A stretch of DNA of 64,000 nucleotides from a bacterium HR11 (GTDB lineage: Bacteria > Acidobacteriota > HRBIN11). A program made the translations under genes and the position numbers. The notes beneath the pieces are model-generated. The model ran no database searches. It was not told the DNA's origin and was given only the letters and a program-made list of their open reading frames with translations. Shown piece by piece: positions 59,547 through 64,000 of this stretch. Each line of letters starts with the position of its first letter. Position 1 is the first letter of the stretch. The stretch is taken from positions 1 through 64,000 of the forward strand of contig BEHN01000016.1 of NCBI GenBank assembly GCA_002898535.1. Reading direction: 5' to 3'.

Positions 59547-59968
59547 TATGCCCGGGCCAGGAACTTGAGGATGCTCAGGAGGGTCTCTAAGGACCGTCGG
59601 TCCCCCCGCCGGGTCATCCCCGCATCGACCCAGGCCGTCACGTACATCTCGGCCATCCGGGCCGTCACGCCCGTGAGGCCCGACCGGACGGCCGCCAGCT
59701 GGGTCATGACGTCCTTGAAGTCGGCACCCGTCTCGATCATGCGGATAACCGTCTGCAAGTGACCGGCCAGACGGGCCAAACGAACCCGGAGGTACCGCCG
59801 GGGTCCCGGCGGCAGGGTCAGACGGGTGACCGATGGTCGAGCCGACGGGCGCGGGCGGGCTTTCTGTGTCGAAGCCGCTACCGGACGCGCTCGATGAGCC
59901 GCCCGCCGGACCCGGGGCGAGGCTACCCGCCGGGAGCGACGCTTTTGCATTTCCTCCCGCTGGACCAC
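59543..59968 (-). CDS. CsoR/FrmR-like (DUF156) protein without the metal-site cysteine
   Basis: A 141-residue protein with a basic, low-complexity N-terminal 55 residues (RRSRRVASPRVRRAAHRAR), then an antiparallel helical domain RLAGHLQTVIRMIETGADFKD and VMTQLAAVRSGLTGVTARM. This is the pattern of CsoR/RcnR/FrmR repressors. The first metal/thiol cysteine (usually in Y-C-x-D) is Phe here, and the later H-C pair is also missing. It therefore cannot sense copper in the classical way. GTG at 59968 has AGGAGG five bases upstream. The basic tail could bind DNA or RNA. Confidence 0.65.
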   Translation of the reverse strand: MVQREEMQKRRSRRVASPRVRRAAHRARPVAASTQKARPRPSARPSVTRLTLPPGPRRYLRVRLARLAGHLQTVIRMIETGADFKDVMTQLAAVRSGLTGVTARMAEMYVTAWVDAGMTRRGDRRSLETLLSILKFLARAY

Positions 59969-59994
59969 CCGAACCTCCTATCACCCCTTAAAAA

Positions 59995-60063
59995 CGGCGA
60001 ATCGCAAACGGAGAATGGGAAAAGCGCCATCCCCCATTCGCCACTCGCCATTCGCCATTCGCC
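59995..60063. repeat. ATTCGCC unit array
   Basis: CGGCGAATCGCAAACGG-type units face a run of ATTCGCCACTCGCCATTCGCC-type units, up to the stop of the MBL-fold gene. Confidence 0.7.
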
Positions 60064-60801
60064 CTACAAAATCCGCCGCAGGAGTTGCTCCAACAGCTCC
60101 CGGCCCCGCTCCGAGACATACCGGCCCGGCTCGGGCGGATGGGCCGGCAGGATCAGCTCGAAGTCGTACTGGAGAAGCTTCCGCAAGACGACCCGCTTGA
60201 GGACGGGGTCGAAGTCCCATGGGTGAGGCGGCACAAAGAGTTGACCCTGCGGGTTGATATTAAGGGCGTCGCCGATGAACAGGACGCCGGGCGGCCGCAG
60301 GTCCAGGAGTGCCGAGCTCCCCGGCGTGTGACCCGGCAGATGGACGATGGCAATATCCGAATTCAACATAAAGTCGCCTTCGAAGGGGACCTCGACCTCG
60401 ATCCCCTGGACGTACCGAGCTTCGCTCTTGTGGATAATGATCCGCGCCTGGAAGAACTCGTGGAAGGAGGCCGCCGCCCCGATGTCGTCCTTATGGGTGA
60501 TGAAGATATACTGCACGCCGCCCCGCCGTTGGATGGCCCGGATCACGTCCAACTGATAGGGCGGCACGTCGATGAGGAGGTTGCCCTTCGGGTGCAGGAC
60601 CAGATAGCTCTGGGCATGATACGTCGCATCGTCGTAAGCGGCGATCCAGAGGACGTCCGGTCGGCCGTGGACGGCACGTAATACCATCGCGGTCACCCGA
60701 ATCGGCTCAGCCTCACGCGGGGCGGCGGAGACTGAGGGCTCATCCGACGGGCCGGAAGCGCCTCGTCCGGACCGGCCCAGGACAGAGCCGACACTCCACA
60801 T
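60064..60801 (-). CDS. MBL-fold metallo-hydrolase with altered metal motif
   Basis: About 245 residues. The core reads SYLVLHPKGNLLIDVP, then YIFITHKDDIGAAASFHEFF in place of the standard T-H-x-H-x-D-H, later HLPGHTPGSSAL, FIGDALNIN and a final LPAHPPEP. So H-x-D-D replaces H-x-H-x-D-H, while the downstream H, D and H are kept. One metal site should be changed or lost. The start is unclear: a GTG at 60867 overlaps lspA, ATG 60801 follows it, and the conserved fold only begins near 60690. It follows lspA on the same strand. Confidence 0.75.
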   Translation of the reverse strand: MWSVGSVLGRSGRGASGPSDEPSVSAAPREAEPIRVTAMVLRAVHGRPDVLWIAAYDDATYHAQSYLVLHPKGNLLIDVPPYQLDVIRAIQRRGGVQYIFITHKDDIGAAASFHEFFQARIIIHKSEARYVQGIEVEVPFEGDFMLNSDIAIVHLPGHTPGSSALLDLRPPGVLFIGDALNINPQGQLFVPPHPWDFDPVLKRVVLRKLLQYDFELILPAHPPEPGRYVSERGRELLEQLLRRIL

Positions 60802-60839
60802 CGGCCCGAGACGAAGTTTGGGTCCTTCAAGGGCCGCCG

Positions 60840-61343
60840 TCAGGACGGGGCATCGGTCCGTGGCCACCGGGACAGCTGGAGCATACTGAACAACAGGACG
60901 CCGATCCCCAGCGTGATGAATGCGTCGGCAAAGTTAAACGTGGGCCAGTGGTACTCCCCATAGTAGAAGTCCAGGAAATCCACGACGTATCCCTGGGTCA
61001 GGCGGTCCCAGGTATTGCCCAGGGCGCCGCCCAGGACGAAGGAAAAGCCCAGGGTGACCCAATGGTTTTCATGACGCAAAAAGAAAAAATACACTACGAT
61101 GACGCCAAACGACAGGAGGGAGAGCAGGAGAATGGCGTTCTGGGCTAACGGGTGGTCGGCGTCGGCAAAGAGGCCAAAGACGACCCCGCGGTTGTGAATG
61201 TACGTGATGTTCAGAAAGCCGGGCAGGACCGGGATCGACTGGTAGAGGGTCATGTGCGTCGTGACCAGTCGCTTACTGAGCTGGTCCAAGATGAAGATCG
61301 CGGCGCACACCAAGACGAACCAAGCGCGGTCCCGCAGACGCAT
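60840..61343 (-). CDS. lspA: lipoprotein signal peptidase II
   Basis: A 167-residue aspartyl protease of the inner membrane with four helices (FVLVCAAIFILDQLSKRLV first). Catalytic aspartates are in GNTWDRLTQGYVVDFLDF and FNFADAFITLG. It cleaves signal peptides of prolipoproteins such as the NosL-like protein in this window. It follows ileS, the common ileS-lspA order. The start at 61343 has the conserved N-terminus. Confidence 0.95.
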   Translation of the reverse strand: MRLRDRAWFVLVCAAIFILDQLSKRLVTTHMTLYQSIPVLPGFLNITYIHNRGVVFGLFADADHPLAQNAILLLSLLSFGVIVVYFFFLRHENHWVTLGFSFVLGGALGNTWDRLTQGYVVDFLDFYYGEYHWPTFNFADAFITLGIGVLLFSMLQLSRWPRTDAPS

Positions 61344-61401
61344 AAGGGCATTCGATCCCGCCGGCGCGGCGGCCCGAAGCGACCGCCGACCGGCACTCCG
61401 G

Positions 61402-64000
61402 TTACAAGTTTAATCGTTCGACGACCCGGATGCAACGCGGGCAGAGCATCGGCCATCGAGGATGACCGCCGACTTCGGGGTCATACATCCAGCAACGGTC
61501 ACACCGGCGGCCGTCGGCGGGCCGGACCTCGACCTCGTAGGTCTGGGCCGGGAGGTCCGGGTCCGCCATCAGGGTCACTTGGGAGACCATCAGGATTTCT
61601 CGCAGTTCGAGCAGGTAATCCCGGAACCAGGCGTCCTTCAGGGGATGGTGAACGGTCACGTGGGCGTCCAGGGAACTGCCGATCCGTTTGGCCGCCCGGG
61701 CTTCCTCCAGGGCCTTCAGGGCTACTTCTCGGACGGCTCGAAACTCCCGGACCCGCTCGATGCTTTCCGAGTCCAGGGCCCATCGGTACGGCGGGGCCAG
61801 GGTGTCGAGGAAGACGTGGTCGGGCTTGCCCGGGTAGGCCGGCAGGTGGGCCCACGCCTCGTCGGCCGTGAAGCTGAAGATGGGCGCCATCAGGCGGAGG
61901 AGCGAACGGGTCGTCTCGAAGAGGACCGTTTGAGCGGCCCGTCGGGCCGGGTCGTCCGGATGGGAGCAGTAGAGGCGGTCTTTCAGGACGTCCAGGTAAA
62001 AGGCGCTGAGGTCCTGATTGCAGAACTGGTACAGGGCGTGGTAGACGACGTGGTACCGGTAGTCTTCATAAGCCCGGGCCACGCGGCGTTCGAGCTCCAT
62101 GAGTTGGGCCAGCATGTACTGGTCCAGGGCCGGCAGGGCCTCGACGGGCTGGGCGTGGACCGTCGGGTCGAAGTCATAGAGATTCCCCAGCATGAAGCGG
62201 ATCGTATTCCGGATCTTGCGGTACTGCGTGGCGACCATCTGGAGGATGTTCTGCGAGAGACGCATGTCCTCCTGGAAGTCGACCATGGCCGCCCAGGCCC
62301 GCAGGATCTCGGCCCCGAAGGACTCGAAGATAGTTTCCGGCTCGATGACGTTCCCCAAGGACTTGGACATCTTCTGGCCGGCCTCGTCGACGACGAATCC
62401 ATGCGTCACGCAGGTCGTGTACGGCGAGGCGCCCCGCGTGAGGACGCCGACCAGGAGCGAGCTGTTGAACCAGCCGCGGTACTGGTCATGCCCCTCCAAA
62501 TAGAGGTCGGCCGGCCACTTGAGGTCCGACGACGTCCCCAGGACGGCCTCGTGGCTCGTGCCCGAGTCGAACCAGACGTCCAGGATGTCCATGCCCTTCT
62601 CGAAGGCCGTCCCCCCGCAGGCCGAACAGCGGGCGCCCGGCGGGACGAGTTCGTCGGCCGGTCGGGCGTACCAGGCGTCGGCCGTTTCCCGTTCGAAGAT
62701 GTCGGCCACGTGGTCGAAGACCCGGTCGTCCTGGAGGAGCGCGCCGCACTGCTTGCAGTAGAACTGGGGGATCGGGACGCCCCAGAGGCGCTGGCGGGAG
62801 ATGCACCAGTCGGGTCGGTTCGCAATCATCTGACGGATGCGCTCCTCGCCCCAGGGCGGGACCCACCGGACGGTCGAGATCACGGCCAGGGCCCGCTCCC
62901 GGAAGCCACCGGCGTCCATACGGATGAACCACTGTTCGGTCGCCCGGAAGATCAGGGGTTGTTTGCACCGCCAGCAGTGGGGGTAGCTGTGCTGGATGGT
63001 GCCGACCCACAGGAGGGCGCCCCGCTCCCGCAGGCGGTCGATGATCCGGGGGTTGGCCTCAAAGACGTGCAGGCCCGCCAAGTCGCCGGCCTCTTCCGTG
63101 AAACGGCCGGCGTCGTCGACGGGCGACAGCACGGGCAGGTCGTAGGCCCGGGTCGCCAGGAAGTCCTCCAAGCCATGGCCGGGGGCCGTATGCACGAGGC
63201 CCGTGCCCTGTTCAAGCGTCACGAAGTCGGCCAGAATTCCCAGGGACGTTCGGGGCAGGAAGGGATGCTGAAACCGGGTTCGGTCGAAGGCCGTGCCCCG
63301 GACGGTCCGGACAAGGCGACCCCGGACGCCTGTCGTCTCCTGCACGGCGGGCCACAGGGCCGTAGCGACGATCCAGTACGTTCCGTCGACCTCGTAAAGG
63401 CCGTATTCGTATTCGGGATGGAAGGCGATGCCGACGTTCGCCGGCAGGGTCCACGGCGTGGTCGTCCAGATGACGGCGTAGACGGGACGGTCGGCCCATT
63501 CGGGGCCGAACACGCGGGCGGCCGATTCGGGCTCCATGCGGAAGCGCACGTAGATGGAGGGCGAGGTGCGGTCCTCGTACTCGATTTCGGCCTCGGCCAG
63601 GGCCGTGCGGTCCGTGTAGCACCAGAGCACGGACCGGAGGCCCCGGTAGACCAGGCCCGCCTTCACGAACTGGCCCAGGACCCGCACGATCGTGGCCTGA
63701 TACTTGGGGTCCATCGTCTTGTAAGGGTGCTCCCAGTCGCCCAGACAGCCCAAGCGGATGAAGCCCTGCTTTTGGATTTCGATGAAGCGCTCCGCATAGG
63801 CCCGGCAGTATTGCCGGAAGGCGACGGGGTCCATCGTCTGCTTCCGGGTGCCCAGCTCCTTCTCGACGTTCAACTCGATGGGAAGCCCATGGCAGTCCCA
63901 GCCCGGGACAAAGGGCGTGTCGTAGCCCAGCAGGAGGTGAGACTTCACGGCGATGTCCTTCAGGATCTTGTTGAGGGCCGTCCCCAGATGGATCGGCCCG
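61402..64000 (-). CDS. ileS: isoleucyl-tRNA synthetase, 5' end beyond the window
   Basis: About 866 residues visible; the N-terminus is cut by the right edge. At the edge is GPIHLGTALNKILKD, the HIGH-type motif. The editing domain contains TTTPWTLPANVGIAF and GTGLVHTAPGHG. KMSKSLGN is the second catalytic motif. The anticodon-binding domain and a C-terminal zinc site (CDRCWMYDP, and CPRCIRV) complete the type. Charges tRNA-Ile in the cytoplasm. Followed by lspA, with 58 bases between. Confidence 0.96.
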   Translation of the reverse strand, partial: GPIHLGTALNKILKDIAVKSHLLLGYDTPFVPGWDCHGLPIELNVEKELGTRKQTMDPVAFRQYCRAYAERFIEIQKQGFIRLGCLGDWEHPYKTMDPKYQATIVRVLGQFVKAGLVYRGLRSVLWCYTDRTALAEAEIEYEDRTSPSIYVRFRMEPESAARVFGPEWADRPVYAVIWTTTPWTLPANVGIAFHPEYEYGLYEVDGTYWIVATALWPAVQETTGVRGRLVRTVRGTAFDRTRFQHPFLPRTSLGILADFVTLEQGTGLVHTAPGHGLEDFLATRAYDLPVLSPVDDAGRFTEEAGDLAGLHVFEANPRIIDRLRERGALLWVGTIQHSYPHCWRCKQPLIFRATEQWFIRMDAGGFRERALAVISTVRWVPPWGEERIRQMIANRPDWCISRQRLWGVPIPQFYCKQCGALLQDDRVFDHVADIFERETADAWYARPADELVPPGARCSACGGTAFEKGMDILDVWFDSGTSHEAVLGTSSDLKWPADLYLEGHDQYRGWFNSSLLVGVLTRGASPYTTCVTHGFVVDEAGQKMSKSLGNVIEPETIFESFGAEILRAWAAMVDFQEDMRLSQNILQMVATQYRKIRNTIRFMLGNLYDFDPTVHAQPVEALPALDQYMLAQLMELERRVARAYEDYRYHVVYHALYQFCNQDLSAFYLDVLKDRLYCSHPDDPARRAAQTVLFETTRSLLRLMAPIFSFTADEAWAHLPAYPGKPDHVFLDTLAPPYRWALDSESIERVREFRAVREVALKALEEARAAKRIGSSLDAHVTVHHPLKDAWFRDYLLELREILMVSQVTLMADPDLPAQTYEVEVRPADGRRCDRCWMYDPEVGGHPRWPMLCPRCIRVVERLNL

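Overview
The window comes from a high-GC bacterium that respires nitrogen oxides. It carries a clade II (Sec-type) nitrous oxide reductase operon and a nitrite oxidoreductase/nitrate reductase (NXR/Nar-type) operon. It also has a quinol:cytochrome c oxidoreductase-like complex (Qrc/alternative complex III style) and an unusually large set of copper and haem proteins. The reading alone does not fix the phylum. The combination of clade II nosZ, Nitrospira/anammox-style NxrA and NxrB, sigma-54 circuits and high GC suggests a deep-branching, possibly thermophilic lineage; that is a guess. There are no rRNA or tRNA genes, no CRISPR array and no IS transposase that I can see.

Layout. 1-1.15 kb: the edge of an integron-type gene-cassette array, with a frameshifted VOC-family gene, a canonical attC site and an alpha/beta hydrolase. 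1.4-11.2 kb: a two-component pair with a beta-propeller sensor, a secreted protein, MaeB-type malic enzyme, a CoA transferase/hydrolase and alanine dehydrogenase, all leftward. 11.7-13.1 kb: an Nramp-like transporter. 13.2-23.75 kb: the leftward nos operon (two CuA-type proteins, polyferredoxin, nosZ, a NosB-like membrane protein, nosD, nosF, nosY, nosL and an amicyanin-like cupredoxin). 24.4-33.3 kb: two paralogous trios of histidine kinase, NtrC-type regulator and secreted cupredoxin, arranged tail to tail around a small DUF2283/DUF4258 pair. 33.7-41.6 kb: a rightward operon with a Cyc2-like porin-cytochrome, a cytochrome c/cupredoxin fusion, monohaem and pentahaem cytochromes, a molybdopterin-family subunit, an Fe-S subunit and an NrfD subunit. 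42-51 kb: NXR-type subunits A and B, a TorD-like chaperone, a dihaem/haem-b gamma subunit and two unknown proteins. 51.3-53.5 kb: a radical SAM/SPASM enzyme and an AmiS/UreI-like channel. 53.7-58.6 kb: a leftward MoxR/DUF58/vWA operon in the mxaR-S-A-C-K-L order. 59.5-64 kb: a CsoR-like regulator, an MBL-fold protein, lspA and ileS (ileS runs off the right edge).

How it fits together. Each kinase operon is divergent from a respiratory operon. Both intergenic regions, and the upstream regions of the NXR operon and the radical SAM gene, contain sequences with correct -24/-12 sigma-54 spacing. This suggests one sigma-54 regulon for N-oxide respiration, driven by two membrane kinase/NtrC pairs that each have a copper protein as third gene. 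Electrons could flow from quinol through the Qrc/ACIII-like complex to periplasmic cytochromes and cupredoxins, and then to NosZ and the NXR-type enzyme. The Cyc2-like protein hints at exchange with extracellular donors or acceptors. The mxa-like operon may mature a metalloenzyme of this locus.

Most intergenic gaps are filled by hairpin-like arrays of short degenerate units (for example GGCAGATGG, GGAATTCGG, ATTCGCC, GATGCGAT, GACCATA). There is also a family of MITE-like elements with 15-19 bp terminal inverted repeats whose terminal TTAA supplies the stop codon of two neighbouring genes.
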